This document shows positions 24,187 through 37,537 of a stretch of 64,000 nt of DNA, piece after piece. The position numbers and the translations under genes are program-made. Source of the stretch: Silene noctiflora (Eukaryota > Streptophyta > Magnoliopsida > Caryophyllales > Caryophyllaceae); contig VHZZ01004510.1 in assembly GCA_009801015.1 (NCBI GenBank), forward strand, positions 32,542 through 96,541, read 5' to 3'. The notes beneath the pieces are model-generated. The model worked only from the letters and a program-made list of their open reading frames with translations, searched no databases and was not told the DNA's origin. Position 1 is the first letter of the stretch. Every line of letters starts with the position of its first letter.

Positions 24187-26150
24187 AACTTGTTTTTTCA
24201 CTCACGACGAACCCGGTAATCTTTCGTCTTGATAGAAAGGTCTTTAGGAGTCACAGCAAGCGTACTTAACTCAACTTAAGGCGGTCCCTCTTCAATCATC
24301 AGCTCCTCTTTCGTCCAAAATCTCCTGCTTTATGTCTTTAACGAGATTTTCTACTAGTAGTCTCCTTTCACTAACAACGCCCATCGATCTTACAGGCTCA
24401 TATTCTCTTTATTATAAGAATGGAGTCTCTTTACGGATCTGACTCTTCCCACGAATGCTCTGATCTTTTCTCCTGTAGAAATCAAAGACACCAGGACCGG
24501 AGACTAACTATTATCCTTTACTAACTATTATCCTTTATGGAAAGAATAAAGATTATCTAGAATTTTTCTTATTATTCTGCATCTTAGTCCTACTATAACC
24601 GACCAAAACCAAATGTAGATCTAACTTAGTAGTAGATAGAGTATTGCGCGCGCTTAGAAAGAAGCTCATTAGTCTGCTTCGTGAATCCTCGAAGAATATA
24701 GTAAAAATCATCGAAACTGAGTACTTATACCACGGAAATCTTATTTACCACCTACCCTTACTAAAGAGTAATGTAATTCACATTCTACAAGTTATGCCTT
24801 ATCTTAGGTAGAAAAGTCAAGCCTGAACTACTGCGACTAACTAGAGAGCAGCCACCTCTCAGATTTTATAGAACATACCTTAGAATTATAAGCTCGTCGA
24901 TTTTTCGTAATTCTTTACCTTAGGTTTAGTCGGGATTGCTCCTAATACCTTCTCTTTATATCTGGAAGCTGCTTTAGTGGGGGGCGGGCGGCTCTCGGAG
25001 TCAAAGTAGTAGTGGCGCGCACCTGGTATAAAAAGTCCACTTGGTGCTCAATTCTCCGAATGGGAGGTAAACAAACAACCCGTCGATAAGTCATAGCAAA
25101 GCAGAAGCCTCCTGCAATATTCGCAGTTTGAGCTCGTATTGGGTTATTCTTATTGGGCGCGAAAAGAAGATATTTTTGATCACTAGTCGGGGCCTTTCAT
25201 AATGCGCATACACTAGCGTCAATAGCTTGCTCAATCTCTCTCATTAGCAAAAGCAATCTATCTATAAGAAAAGAATAAGAATGGTTTTAAACATTTCATG
25301 CATTAACCGCATTAGAAAGTAAATTAGTTGTAGTCTTATACTAAGACTAATCTCTTATAAAAAGCTCGGCTTCTTACCTTGAGCGGTACGAGAAGACCCC
25401 GCTTATTCTATCTTTATCCTATTTATATTTAGTCTAGTAGTCTCGGCATGACGCATTCTTAGAGAATACCTGAAGCCTTTGGTTTTGTTCAAAAAAAATT
25501 AGAGACTATTCCGAATGAAACCCTGACATCAACCACAACTCTGACTCTTCCGTGTAAGATCACAGTACTACTCTAACAAAGGGAGCCGTCATCATCATTG
25601 ACGCCGCATCACCACTGCATACTTATTCTTTTGCTTGTGTCCGAAGAAGATAGAGCGTCGCAAGTCAAACTAAGAGGAGGCTTGGAGACTTTTACTATGT
25701 GAAGATGAGATCGAGTCCCTTCGAATCCTGACATAGGCACAGCTGCCATAAGAAATTATCTTGAGAACAAAATTCTTTATGTATGTGCGACGGATGTATC
25801 ATTATTAGATTATCCACGGAAAACTACTGTTGGATTCTACTCCAGTTCATAAAAAAGATTATAGGCGAGCTTTACATTTTACAAGACTCTTTTGTTACGT
25901 AACATCTTTGATGATGTTCTCACGGCAGTCCCAGTCAAATAATCAACTCGAACAACTTACCCTAGAATTACCGGGAGAAAGCTATAGGACTACTTCAGGA
26001 TAGACAGGAGAATGAATCATAATAAGTCGACTCTACTACTCTATTCAAACAAGTATACGATCAGACAGATCTAAACTAAGAAGTTCCTTAGCAAGACTTC
26101 ATCTCGAGCACGAGTAAAGGAAAAGCGCCTGAGGTAGTTTAAAAATCGAT
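24187..26150. other. gene-free intergenic DNA with a 17-bp tandem duplication
   Basis: No recognisable gene. A 17-base unit (ACTAACTATTATCCTTT) is perfectly duplicated at 24503-24519 and 24520-24536. Confidence 0.6.
24503..24536. repeat. 17-bp perfect tandem duplication
   Basis: ACTAACTATTATCCTTT occurs twice head to tail with no mismatch, which suggests a recent slippage or repair event. Confidence 0.9.
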
Positions 26151-26258
26151 ATGATGGTAAGACCAGCTTCTGCTCCAGCACCAAAGAAGGATTCCTCTGT
26201 TGATAAAGAGCCGCCTATCTTTCTTTATTTTTGTTGTTATAAAGCCAGCCTTATTTAA
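26151..26258 (+). pseudogene. short Pro/Ala/Ser-rich coding-like remnant
   Basis: A 36-codon frame from tandem ATGs (26151 and 26154) to a TAA at 26256-26258 begins VRPASAPAPKKDSSVDKEPP after the methionines. It overlaps another open frame (26200-26496). The same style of Pro/Ala/Ser composition appears on the minus strand at 7.1 kb and the plus strand at 38.1 and 52.8 kb. No family recognised; may be chance. Confidence 0.18.
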
Positions 26259-29200
26259 TTTCTTTTATTTAAAGCAAGATATCGTTGGAATTCTGCTTCG
26301 CCCTCACCAATATGAGAAGAAAACTTTACCTTCTTCCTTCCTTACTTACTTACAAATGGAAAAAGAATATCAGAGTGTGGTAGTGATCCTACTTGTTCTG
26401 TTTGTTCTCTATTGTTTTTGCTCTATTGTTAAAGAGAATAGGTACTATATGGGACCCCTACTTCTAGAATGGAAAGAGCCTCTTTGTGTGACCTAACTCC
26501 CTACCCACTTATTTCTTAGTTCTTACGTGTATATCTCATGAAGTTTTCCGGAAACTATGTCTCCTGCTTTATAGTAGATCTATTAGGGGTCCTCTCCTTT
26601 TCTAGTTCTTATGCGCTAGAGCCCACTTTCTCTTGACTTCTCGCTAATGAGCGAGTGGAAAGTCTGTAACGAGCCAGCTGCTACAAGAAATTTCATAGCC
26701 TATATTTAGTAGAGTAGCTTAGCTAACTTACGCTCCTCTATTTTATGATAAGTAGAAAGTGAATCTTCCCGTCTCGTTCCCTTAAAAAGCATCCAAGTAA
26801 AAGAGTTAATCCGGCATTGGACAAAGAAAGCACTTGGGCAACAGACAAGAGACTGTTATTGACTGTCGGTGATAAGCCATATAGAGGTCAAGGTGTGTCA
26901 GAGCCGAAATAACCTCAGCAAGTAGAGAAGGAGATTACTACTACTGCAGTATGTGATTAGTATGTATGTGGTGAAAGGTATGAAATAAGAAAGCTTCTTT
27001 TAACTTAGAATATATATAGAAAGAGAAAGGTCGATGCGAGTCGAAGAGATGGGGTAGTTACTTACTTACCCATGGATGATCCAGTTTCAGGCGGAGTATA
27101 GGCGAGTTACTACTGGTGATAGAGCTTTATCTAATGGCGGGAATGAAACCAATTAAGAACTGGATTTGAACTTCAGATATTTGTGAGCTTCCAATGCAAG
27201 ACCAAGATAGCTCAAAAGAAAAATGTGAGATGAGAATTATGCTATATAAAGTTAAGGCTCTAAGTCTTGCTTCTTGTCTTCTCTTTCCTTGTTCGATGTG
27301 GCCCGGCTTCCCCGCATTTTTTATTAAAATAGCTGGACCAAAGACGGCTCCTGATACACGCCTTCATCGTATCGTACATAAGCATCATAATCAAAAGCAT
27401 CCATCTATATCAGAAAGAAAAGAGGAGAAAGCTGCCGCTGAAAAGGGATCTAGCCATTCAAACCTAAAGCCCTCCCTACTAGCTATTCTACGGGCCTAGT
27501 AATCTATAATATTGGAAAGTTCTTATGGCGCCTTGGATCCTCTTCCTCGCGCAGCATTGGTTGGGTACTTTTCTGTGGATGCGGATCATCTATTCGAATT
27601 AGAAAGAGAATCTTTTTCTAAAAGTTAATTTAGTAGGAAGAAATGGATCTTTTATATGTTTGAACCACTATCACATACGTTCGAGTTATCTCATCCCTCT
27701 CTTTTTGAGCTATTTTGGTCTTCTTGCCGAAAATGCAAGAGATTACGTTGCCGTTGCAGCACTTTTACTGCTGACTACTTATAAGTAAGAGGTGCGCCTA
27801 TCCGCCTATAAGTAATTGAAAACGGCTCTCATAGCAGTAAGAAGGACTCGTCGCGGTTGGCTCGAGACACTCCTTCCGGATCGGTAAAATAGGACAGACA
27901 ACGGGGCGCTTTGCGACGAAAAAAGGCACCCCACGCCGGGGATTTTCGGAAGAACGTCATCTTTTTCTGGTTATGTACATTTTTCTATGATACCCGTCTC
28001 CGAGGGTTGGGTGGAAGGAAGGTAATCAGCTTTAGCTACTCGCATTATAACACAAGTAAAATAGATATATATGCAACGGGAGAGGCGGGGAAGATAAACT
28101 CCCCCTGGTTTGATGAAAGACTGTAGAATAAGACACAGGTAGGCGGCGGGATACCGGGTTTTTGGGTGTGTAGGTGTGGGCAACTTCCCCCTCCTAATTC
28201 TACTAAAGCACTCTAATATCTTCTATTAACCATTAAGCAAGCGCATTTACGAGGGATTAGCTTTTCTTCCTACTTTCTTTTAATGTAAAACTTCTTGGAC
28301 TCATCTTGGAACGCTTTATTACTCAAAGCTACCTTGTCTTATCCGCTCGAGCCTTTCAGACCTCTAACATCGTAGTGAACCTGCTCTTGCTAAGATGATT
28401 TCTTTCCCTGCTGTTTGAAAAGCCCCTTTTGAGAGGCTCCCCTTTGATCCTGTGATAGTATGCTTGGTTCTTGTTAACCCAATGAGGTCTTCTTCTTATT
28501 ATTAAGCTTTCTCGAGTCCCTTTGATCAGAATGGAACTTAGGAAACCGCTTTTACCTGGACCGCTTTCATTTAGGTAAAGCCTATGAAGTAGCTACGCAG
28601 TCTCCCACAAGGTTGTTAAAATCTGTTCTGACTAAAGAAAATTCTCGATTATACTAATTTCACTGGCGGGTGAGAAGTGAGGAGGTTAAGAAATGAGGCT
28701 AAGGAAAAAGTATAGCAGCACCTTGTATTGGAAATTAAGTTTCCTCTTTAATTAAAAAGAATAAGCGTTAAAGAGAAAATGCTTATTAGTGTGAAACTGT
28801 AGATCTAGAGTCTTTCCTAAGGGGGGAACCTGGGTTGATGGTCTTTAAACCAAGGAAGCTCCCAGGGATCATTTATGGTAAGAGGGGTTTGTCGTCTTCC
28901 AGTCTAAAAACTACAAAGTGTGTTCTAGCTCCATAGGAAGGGTCGTTGTGATGATTATTCTCTTTTCAGCCCTTATCATAGGTCCGGAGAATTCGGTTAC
29001 ATAGCAGCTCCCGGATGACATTTCGTATAGAAGGGCCTCGCACGCACCTTTCTTTACTTATTAGATAGAGAAGCAGCTATTCATTCGAACACGCCCAAGC
29101 TCCTCATTCGTTCGAAGTTGAAGGCGATGCACCCGAAAAGGATAAAAAGCCCCTGAACAAAAACTAGAACATAAAGTATTCGCGGAACTCATTAGACGAA

Positions 29201-29479
29201 TCCTATTTTCTATTTATTTCCACTGAAATAGTCTTCTTCCGCACCCCGCTTTTCAATAGAAATACCAAAAAGACCCAACCCCCATCACATGAAAAAAACC
29301 AAATCACAGCCAATCTCGCGTTTTGTGTCACCAAAACCCCGGGGAGATACAACCTTTGCATGTGAAAATACAATTCCTTAAGCGAAAAGACATTCTCCCT
29401 ATTTTCCCCGGAAAGTCAGACTTTTTTTGTTCGAAAATCGCGGTCTGTAGGAAATCGACCAACGTTACTGCGATGTTAT
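26259..29479. other. gene-free intergenic DNA
   Basis: No recognisable gene. The ATG-started frame at 27194-27499 (101 residues, lysine- and alanine-rich at its end) is unassigned. A nested inverted repeat at 28829-28866 pairs CCTGGG with CCCAGG, with TGGT/ACCA inside. Confidence 0.55.
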
Positions 29480-29760
29480 CTGTTACGGGATAAAGGTTGC
29501 TTTCCTATGAAAGCGGTGATTGAGCGCCTTTCCTTCATAATGACTTTCTGAAAATCATGTCCCAAACGGAAAAGGGGTCCACCTATCTGATTATAATGCG
29601 AATAAAGAAAGAAGACTTTCACACTGCTGCTATTCCACGGAACCACTATCCATATAAATAAAGAGAGCTCCAGCTGCTTCTCTAGTTCTAATTTAATCTT
29701 AGTTTTTATATTCTTATATGATTAATATGATTAACGGGATCATCACCCTTTTGTAGTCGG
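29480..29760. repeat. dispersed repeat copy A (partner 63654-63806)
   Basis: This segment aligns by eye with 63654-63806 in the same orientation. Shared blocks in order are TGTTACGGGRTAARGGT, GTGATTGAGCG, TTCATAA then CTTTCTGAAAA, AATCTTAGT, and AACGGGATCAT followed by CTTTTGTAGTC-like bases. Copy A carries about 115 extra bases in the middle. It is a diverged duplicate whose nature I do not recognise; no frame is long enough to call a gene. Confidence 0.65.
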
Positions 29761-32606
29761 CCCAAGGCATTCTGGGAACAGCCTTTCACCATACCACTGC
29801 CCGAGAGGTGCGCTTTAAATTTGATTTCTGCTTCGCCATTCTCACTTGCCCCTTCTTCTCTTTGAATCTATATATTTTTATTCATTAGAATTTAGATGTA
29901 AAGTAAATAAACAAGGGCTTACGTAGGGTGAGGAGTGCGAGATGGAAGAAGCTTAATCTGTCCGGATCTAGAAGCACTTCTTTTTTCTTTCGATTGCAAA
30001 CTTTTATTTAATCTCTTAAAATGCTCCTCCAAAGATTCAGTTTGTAATAAGCGTCTTCTTTCTGTCCACAGCCTCTTTGGGTTACCCCGGCAGGATCAAT
30101 CATCAACTTAGGCTTGATGGCCCGCTCCTATATGATAAATAGAAACCTTTTCCAGATGAAAAGGGATAGAAATAATGGACTAACTAGGGCATTCAACTTG
30201 TGATACGATCTCAGCCTTTGAATGACTTGGCACTGTTTTGTATAGTTTTAAGGGGTTCCAATCAGTAGAATGCTTTAACGCTTTCAAGCAAAGGTTGTGA
30301 TGGATCGACTCTCATCGAATTGGTCGAAAAGGCTTTTCTAAGAAAATGCTTCCGCTTTGAACCTGATTCTTATGCTCACCAGCAGTTGCTTCGTTTATGT
30401 GCCGCCAGAAAAAAAGGGGGGGGGTTCCCGAGTTGAGCTCCACTCTAACCGAAAGACAAACTTACATACAATACATATCTAACGATATAATTCAAAAGCG
30501 AGCTTGGTTATGTCTCAGAGGGAAGGTTAGCTAGAGGGTTAACACGTGGGAGTCAAGTACTGTTTTCGAAGAAAAATGAGACCAAAGATCTCTTATAGAA
30601 GGCGTGCATGGTGGGAAAATTCAGGACGGGTCGTGCGTGAAAGAAAAAGAAATCCTCGGTAACGGAACAAGGAAATGAGAGGGCAGGTCTTCCATGACCG
30701 GGGCCAAGAGCGGCGAATGGATTCCGAGTAACGATACATAGAGAAGTCTTTCCTTCCTCTGCTTCCCCCTTATATTATCAGTCTTATATAAGGAAGACAG
30801 GCAGCAGACAGCCATGCACTTTTCCAAAGCATTTCCTTTCTGTTTTTTCAAGTCAAAGTTAACTTCAGATATCCGCCCCAATCAAATCTCGTCTGTGAAA
30901 CCCCCTACTTGCAACAACTAACTCTTTGCATTCTTTAATCGCATTTGATACCTTTCTTTGGCTCGCATTTTCATTCTTCCGGTTCAACTACACGAAAAAC
31001 GCTGAAAAAGGGGCACTAGATGCGTACACTTCTGGTTGGTTCCAAACATCACTAAAAGTACGTAAATAAACTGACTGTTGAACATATTGTAAATTAATGC
31101 CAGGGGAGTCAGTAAAGTAAGCTTCCTGCTCGCTCAGGGATAGAAAGGACATGTGTACGTTCGGTTTGGGATAAGCATGGTTGACTTAGAACAGCATCTA
31201 TATATAGCATGAAATATTCTCCACATCCCTTTGTGTTGTGTAAGTAGGATTGGTTGAAACTTCTTCATGCTTGACCTAACAACGACGTTTGAGATCCCAT
31301 TTGATGTGAAAGGCCTAGCTTTTTTTTAAGCCGCGTAATCATCCACAGTCACCCTTCCTTCACATGCTGCACCAGGAGGTGAAATCATCCCAATGCCCCT
31401 CACCATTTATGGATGGATAGCTGCTACTTAGGATTAAGATTGATTTGTCCTCTCATGGACGACAAGACTCTATTCCTTATTCTCCTTACTCTTTTGCTCG
31501 ATCTCTTCTATATTATAAGGATGAATCTAAGGAAGACTCAACCAAGGAAGCAGTTGTTCAAGAAGCAAATGAATCAAAGAATCTGACTTTTGACTAATTC
31601 ATGTCGAAAATTCGCGGGTTTGTTTAAAAAAGTTCATTTCAAAAAGGCTTGTTCACAAGCAAAAGCAACTCCTACCGAAAAAAGCTCGGTTTCGGACCAG
31701 CGATGGCTCATTAAGCATTAAAAAAGGGAGAGAAAAGCCTCGTTTAAATTGTCGAAAATAGTTTCTTCGTTGGCAGCCAGCCTTCCCAGCTTGCATATTC
31801 AACCAGGCAATTTTACGTTTAAATTGACCAAAATTGGTAATAAAGCGATGGTCTTTACCGATGGGAGAGACAGGGATTACAGACGAATGTTATCTGCAAG
31901 TCTTCAATTCCTTAAAAGTGGTCCCTTGCTTCATTTGCCTCGGCTGCAAGATCTTCGACTGATCGATTTGCTTTTCTTTTCTTTATTGTATTAAAAAGAG
32001 AGTTGCCTTCTTTGGAGTAAGCCGCTCTGAACGAGTGAATGACTCTTCTTGCCCAACTAAACAAAGACGTATTTGATCTTTTTTTAAAGGCGGTCGTCCT
32101 ACCATCGGGAATGGATTCACGAAGCCTTGGGACAGCCCAATTCCTTAATTCATCAAAAACAATCCAATAGTCCTGGTGAATTGGGCTTACTCTCCTCCTT
32201 TTACGGATGAGCTTTAGTAAATAATAAAAGGAATGCTTTGAGCCGCTTTCCTTTCTACGAGACCGGGGATGCTATGCTGCTAAGGCGCCAACCTCCTTTC
32301 TTTCGTATACTTCGCTCGAAACAGCTGGGACGGGCCTTTTTTCCACGATTAGCTCTTTGTGGCTTTGAAAGCATAAAAAACTATAAGATAGGAATAGCCA
32401 CCATTTCCGATTCCGCGAATATCTTTTTTTGAATCATGAGATGAGCAAATCATTTACGGCTAAAGTCATCCCATCAATCAAAAGATGCTTGCTATCTGTG
32501 TGCCCAACAGCGACTAGACTACTTATGCTGGCTAGAGTAAGCAAGCCTGTCGACAAAAGCAAAGAGAGGAAAGTGACCTTACTTCCTTATCTGCATCCGA
32601 GAATAT
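29761..32606. other. gene-free intergenic DNA
   Basis: No recognisable gene. It contains a run of 9 G at 30416-30424. Frames at 30621-30881 (minus) and 31749-31994 (plus) are unassigned. Confidence 0.6.
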
Positions 32607-32697
32607 CAGAATGAGCACGGACTATAATATAAAGAATAGATTTGAAAAAGCTAGCCATGTGTTAAAACAAAGAGCAGTACTGTCCGTGCTCATTCTG
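32607..32697. repeat. 16-bp perfect inverted repeat with 59-base spacer
   Basis: CAGAATGAGCACGGAC at 32607-32622 is exactly reverse-complemented at 32682-32697. The spacer is 59 bases and AT-rich, so the DNA or its RNA could fold into a stem-loop. The flanks do not extend the pairing. Seen directly; any function is unknown. A template-switch origin or a small element terminus are possible readings. Confidence 0.85.
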
Positions 32698-35600
32698 TGT
32701 AATCAGGAGTCGGAATCACTGCTGTATAAAAAGTGCAATTCTCGTCTTTTATCGAAAAGTAAAACCAAGTATTCCACCTGTGATCCGGAGTCATTCGTCT
32801 CCTTAATACGGCTTGGTTCTTCAAACCTCACATGCTGTGCTTGGGCTTCGAGCCTCGCCTGATAGGCTTTGCTCCTAAAAGCCGCCGCGTACTGTATTGT
32901 ATAAAGGAAAGGATTTCTACTTTACCAAGAGCTGTCCGCCCGTCAAACCCTTTTTAACTGAGTTACGATCCCCACTATTATATCATGCCAAGACTAGTTA
33001 TAGATGCCATATCCAAAAAGTTTTTGCTAAAATGCGGAAATGCTACGTCAAGTCTTGCGTTTCGAGCAGACGGATTGGATCGCTTGGCTGCTTGCTTCGA
33101 CCACAAATTGATTTCAGTACAGTCTTGGGTTGAGCACGACGGAGAGCCTCTTTAAAAGACAAACTTCGTCCCTATGTTATAAAGGACATTCCTGCGGTCT
33201 ATGACCAGAATCCCAGTTTTCATGTCAAATGAGCCCTCTCAATTTAGGACGGTCCTACTGATCCCCTTGTTAATTTCTTAGGATTCTTTGTCAATTGTAC
33301 TCCTTTATTATCAATCTCGATCAAGATTGCCTCTTCTCTTTTTCTTTTCAACAAAGGCTCGATTCTACGATAATTTAACAAGGAAAACTCTTATGGATCG
33401 TAGAGGAAGATGCCGCCCAATCCCCGAACTTTGATGCTCATCTGAATCAGGCTTGGAAAGATTTTGCGATTTGCTTGCGGGCTCTATTTAGTTGGTCAAA
33501 GCTTCTTATTCTATAGAAGTCTTACTATACTGGTAGTTGGGTAACATGCCTGTGCCTTCCAACCAAGATGGTTTTTGAGAATTAGCATATTCTTTGAAGG
33601 CCCCCTGTGTGACGAAGGAAAGGAGCAAAGGATCGCTTGCAAAGAAAAGCAGGAGGAAATTAAAGCCGCTAACGAGTCCGCAAATGATTTAAGTGAGATT
33701 ACTGAAGGAGTGAAGTATACGCTCTCCGACTGCTAAGCTAAGGAGAAGCGCGTCTTTTTTCCGGAGACCTGGTACCTTACTTTGGTTGGACAAGCATTAG
33801 TAAGTTCATTGTGCATTGTGCTCTCATCTAGTCTAGATCTTCCACCGAAGTAGCTTCGTGCGTGCATTGAAGTGCGGTTGGGAAGCTATCTCTTTTAAAC
33901 ATATGAGCAAGCAAGGGACTTAAAGTTCATTTTGTTTTGGAAAAATGCGCATGTGGCTGGCTTTGATGAAGAAGGTATCGTGGCGCGGAAATGAAATGCT
34001 CTCTATTGTATGATAATACGGGCTGAGCCAGAACCACCCGGAAGATAACGAAATTCTTCCCTAATCAGGAAACCTTTCGCCCTAAACTTACGTACCGAGT
34101 CGAGGCAAGGGAATGCCGTCTCGAAAAGAACGAGGAGCAAGCAGCAAAGTAGGCCCCAAGCAAGCTCATTTTGATCCAATCTCTGAGGAAGACTTCAAAT
34201 AAAAAAAGTAGTAAATTAGAAGGCCACTTCTAGTTTCATTTGATTGAACCCAAGCGGAGTAGTTTAGCCGGTTACCTTAGACGGAATTTAATGCAATATG
34301 TAGTATCCTCGGTCGTATATCGGAATGAAAGAAATGAGTCATCAATAGGAGCATTATCTATTACGATATTGAGGTATCATCGTAATAGAGATCAATATAG
34401 CGATATTACCGAACGAGTAAAGTATATGAAAGGAGCAGCCCTCCTCTTTTAGTGGCGAATTAAGTCTCTTTCCCAGTTGTTTACGCATTTGCGGAACCAG
34501 AGCGCTAGAAGGAAGAGGATAGTAGCTTCTTCGCTTGTATAGAAATGAATTTCATATAGGGTTACTTTTCCTCTGGGCGGTGGACAGGTATTTCTATCCA
34601 AAACCTATCCTTTTATAGGCGCTAATGCTTTGACTTCTTTACCGGAACGAGTCTAATGGTTGGCTCCCTTATATGAGAGGTATGAGAGGGTGGTTGGATC
34701 AATGGGTAGCAAGTACTGGGCTGACTCGATGCATATAAAGCTTGGCCGCGTGGAATAGGAAGACAAGAGATGGGTTGGGAATGGAATCTCTTCTTCGATC
34801 CTGCGATTGATCGGGAACGAGTGAAATGAAGAAATTTTCCAGTTGTTAAGAAAGGAATATGCTTGGGTAAGGCCCCTTCCCCTACACTAGCTAGTAAACA
34901 AAAAGATGAACTCCACACGCTAGGGCAGTACTCCTCCGCTTTTGTCAAAGACGGGAATTCCTATCCCAATTCGTGCCTTTGAATTCGTAAAGCTTTGCCC
35001 TTGCCCGGAGCACTTTTGGCGTCATTGAGTGGGTGGACCCGACCGATCCTTGTGTGTATGTATAACCTTATGATATGAATTTAGAGCAAGACTCTTTGAG
35101 CACAGACTGGATCGAAGCATGGAGTATGATTGGCTGGGCGAATGAGTGAGAGATGTCGATGCATGCGTACTAAGCGTCTTTTTATAGTTGAGTAAACTCC
35201 CTTAAAAAAATGCATCTCAGGATAGGGCCCTCCCCATACCACTGCTCGAAAAACTTGCTGCCGAAACGGGATTAGCCTTTTCAACGATCGGCCCACAACC
35301 CGAGGATAGAAATTGCCTTAATAAAGAAAAGAGAGAAAGCGCAGTGTAATCAAGGAGCATTTTCGATCGGAATGAAATGACTAAGAAGCCTCTCTATAGC
35401 TGCAACTGCCAAAGCGGATTCACAAATGGAAGAGAAGCAGAAAAGCAACGGTCCGCTGGGAAAGTACCAACCATTGGCAATGGACGCGTTTCGTTTTTAA
35501 ATCATCAAATACTAGGATCTGATTGAGTTACGCCTGGTAAATAAGGAAGTATATCACTACTAGAAAAAGTCTAAAGAATGTTCAACGAATCTCTCATCCG

Positions 35601-37096
35601 CTCTCTTACCTGCCCTCTCCAAACCAAAAGAAAAGGTGGAAAAGAGAAGACTGCATTTCCAGAGCAAAGGAAGAAGCATCCATCTCATTAGTCCACTATT
35701 AGGGAAATGAAACCCGCGAGGGTCCAAATTTGGTTGAACCGTCTTCATAAGGCGGTTATTTTAGAAAGCGAGGTCAACCAGAAGGCATGATCGATCCTAT
35801 GGTTATTCAAGTTATTCAAAGCGAGCTCTTGCTGATGGAAAGGGGTTGTGGGTGTAGTATAATAAAACGAAATTACTTTCGTTCGTATGGACATTTAGAA
35901 AGACCTCTGGTCCACTACTTGGCACATCGTTCGGGCGTGCGAAAGATATTAACCGTGATTTATTATAAAGCTCTTACTGACGAAACTGACTTGCTCGGGT
36001 TAGTTAGAAGCTATACCAGTAAGGTAAGCTCTTGAAAGCAAGTGATTTCACTGACTTCGTCTATATGATCTGAGTCTTCTTATGAAATATTTTGGTATCT
36101 CTCCGTGTGAGAATGTCACCACGCGTTATAGATATGCTTGTGGGCGTTCATAGACTTGGGATCGGCCCCTCTACTCCCCTTTTCTTGTTCAACCACTACG
36201 CGAAACAGAAAGATAAAGAGAGGAAGGTGTACCAGACAGGGCGGGTAGATAGGCTGAGGTTGAAGATGCGAATGAAAGAGAAGCCAGAGCTCTTGTTGAT
36301 AATTGAGAAAGACCACCCATCTATAACTAGATAGAGCGAATAACTCATATAATAGATCCGACAAATTGGAAAAAAACTCAGGATACCAAGATAAAGGCTA
36401 GACGGAATCTTTGTAAAGCTAGGTTGTCTACCTACCAGTAGCGTTACTGGCTGGAGGAGATGGATCTACAGTTGGCTACTATATGATTGATAGGCTTCTT
36501 GCTTTCCTTTGGTTAGGTAAAGTAAAGCACAGATCATAGACGGGGGGAAGGTGGAAAGCCGGTCGGAGGTACCTTGATAGACAGCTGTAAATCCTTATTC
36601 CTTAACATAATTATCGTGCTCAATTTACCTTTTTTGACCTCGTCTACTAAAATATGTTTCGCTGGTAGGTCGTCCTTTGTTCTAAAACAAGATTTTTCTT
36701 TTTTTATTTTAACTAATTTGTGTAAAGTCTTCAGAGCCTCCGAGTTCTAGCTAGAAGAATTTGGAGAACAGACTCCGAGGAAGCCCACCGTTGGCTGGTA
36801 TTCACACGACCTTTGCTTCCTTATTTCTCGGCTGCTTTGGTACGAACCTTACTCTCAAAAAGCTTCCTCGTGAGCTCCCTACGGCAGTGCCCCATCTTTG
36901 AAAAGGTTTTATGCCTCTAGCGTAGCGGGTCGGTCCTCTCACGCATATAGTTAGCTCGCCAACTAAAGAATGGTGGTCTTTCTCAATCAATCCCCCGCCA
37001 ACGTCTTACATCATAGTCGTACTCAGCCATCCGTTATGCCCGAGGACGAGTCGGATTTTATATCTCGCTAATGGTACCACCATCAAAGATGTCAAA
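32698..37096. other. gene-free intergenic DNA with unassigned reading frames
   Basis: No recognisable gene. Unassigned frames include 34622-34948 (minus, 108 residues, TTG start) and 35787-36035 (plus, ATG start, 82 residues). The 16 bases at 34833-34848 (AATTTTCCAGTTGTTA) recur exactly at 62817-62832. Frames between 32238 and 32862 abut or overlap by four bases, which looks coincidental because none resembles a protein. Confidence 0.55.
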
Positions 37097-37537
37097 TTAA
37101 GTTTTGTATTTGTGTTTTGCCTCGAAAGCAGCAACGTCCAATTCATGATTGGGGGAACCCGGTTGGTTTAAGAGTGCAGTTTTTTCAACTTGTTCGAAAA
37201 GAACTTTTATGAAGATAAAGGGGATCACAATCAAAATCCTCGGTTGATCCATGGGTATATTAGCCTTAAATCTTAATTTAAATAACGACACGTTTGACCA
37301 ACTTATGTTGATAAATCTCATGGTTGGTGAATCGGGTACAGCAATGGAAATGGGTCGGGACGGGATTAGACAAAGTGGTGGTGGATGAGTCCTGCATATT
37401 GTGTGACCTGCGTCTAGCCCTCTTTTATCAGCCAAAGCTGCTGAGATTTCTTTCATTTCTTGATCTTCGCCCGGAACTTCTATTTCGCCTGAGTTGGCAT
37501 TCGCTTGCTCCAGCTGTACCCGAAAGGAGTTGTCCAC
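37097..37537 (-). CDS. unassigned 146-residue reading frame, longest in window
   Basis: This is the longest open frame in the window, but it starts with GTG. The first 40 residues are acidic and alanine-rich (QLEQANANSGEIEVPGEDQE then EISAALADKRG). The middle is Pro/Ile-rich, and a hydrophobic run near residues 100-113 (ILIVIPFIFIKVLF) could be one membrane segment. No conserved mitochondrial protein is recognised. The AALAD word resembles remnants at 24.0, 44.3 and 55.9 kb. An 85-residue plus-strand frame overlaps its 5' half. It may be a chimeric mitochondrial reading frame or chance; nothing shows expression. Confidence 0.15.
   Translation of the reverse strand: MDNSFRVQLEQANANSGEIEVPGEDQEMKEISAALADKRGLDAGHTICRTHPPPLCLIPSRPISIAVPDSPTMRFINISWSNVSLFKLRFKANIPMDQPRILIVIPFIFIKVLFEQVEKTALLNQPGSPNHELDVAAFEAKHKYKT

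Noticed and set aside
32238-32862. Chain of plus-strand frames overlapping by four bases, like a translationally coupled operon
   Set aside because: One start is a TTG, the products resemble nothing, and coupled operons are not expected in plant mitochondria.
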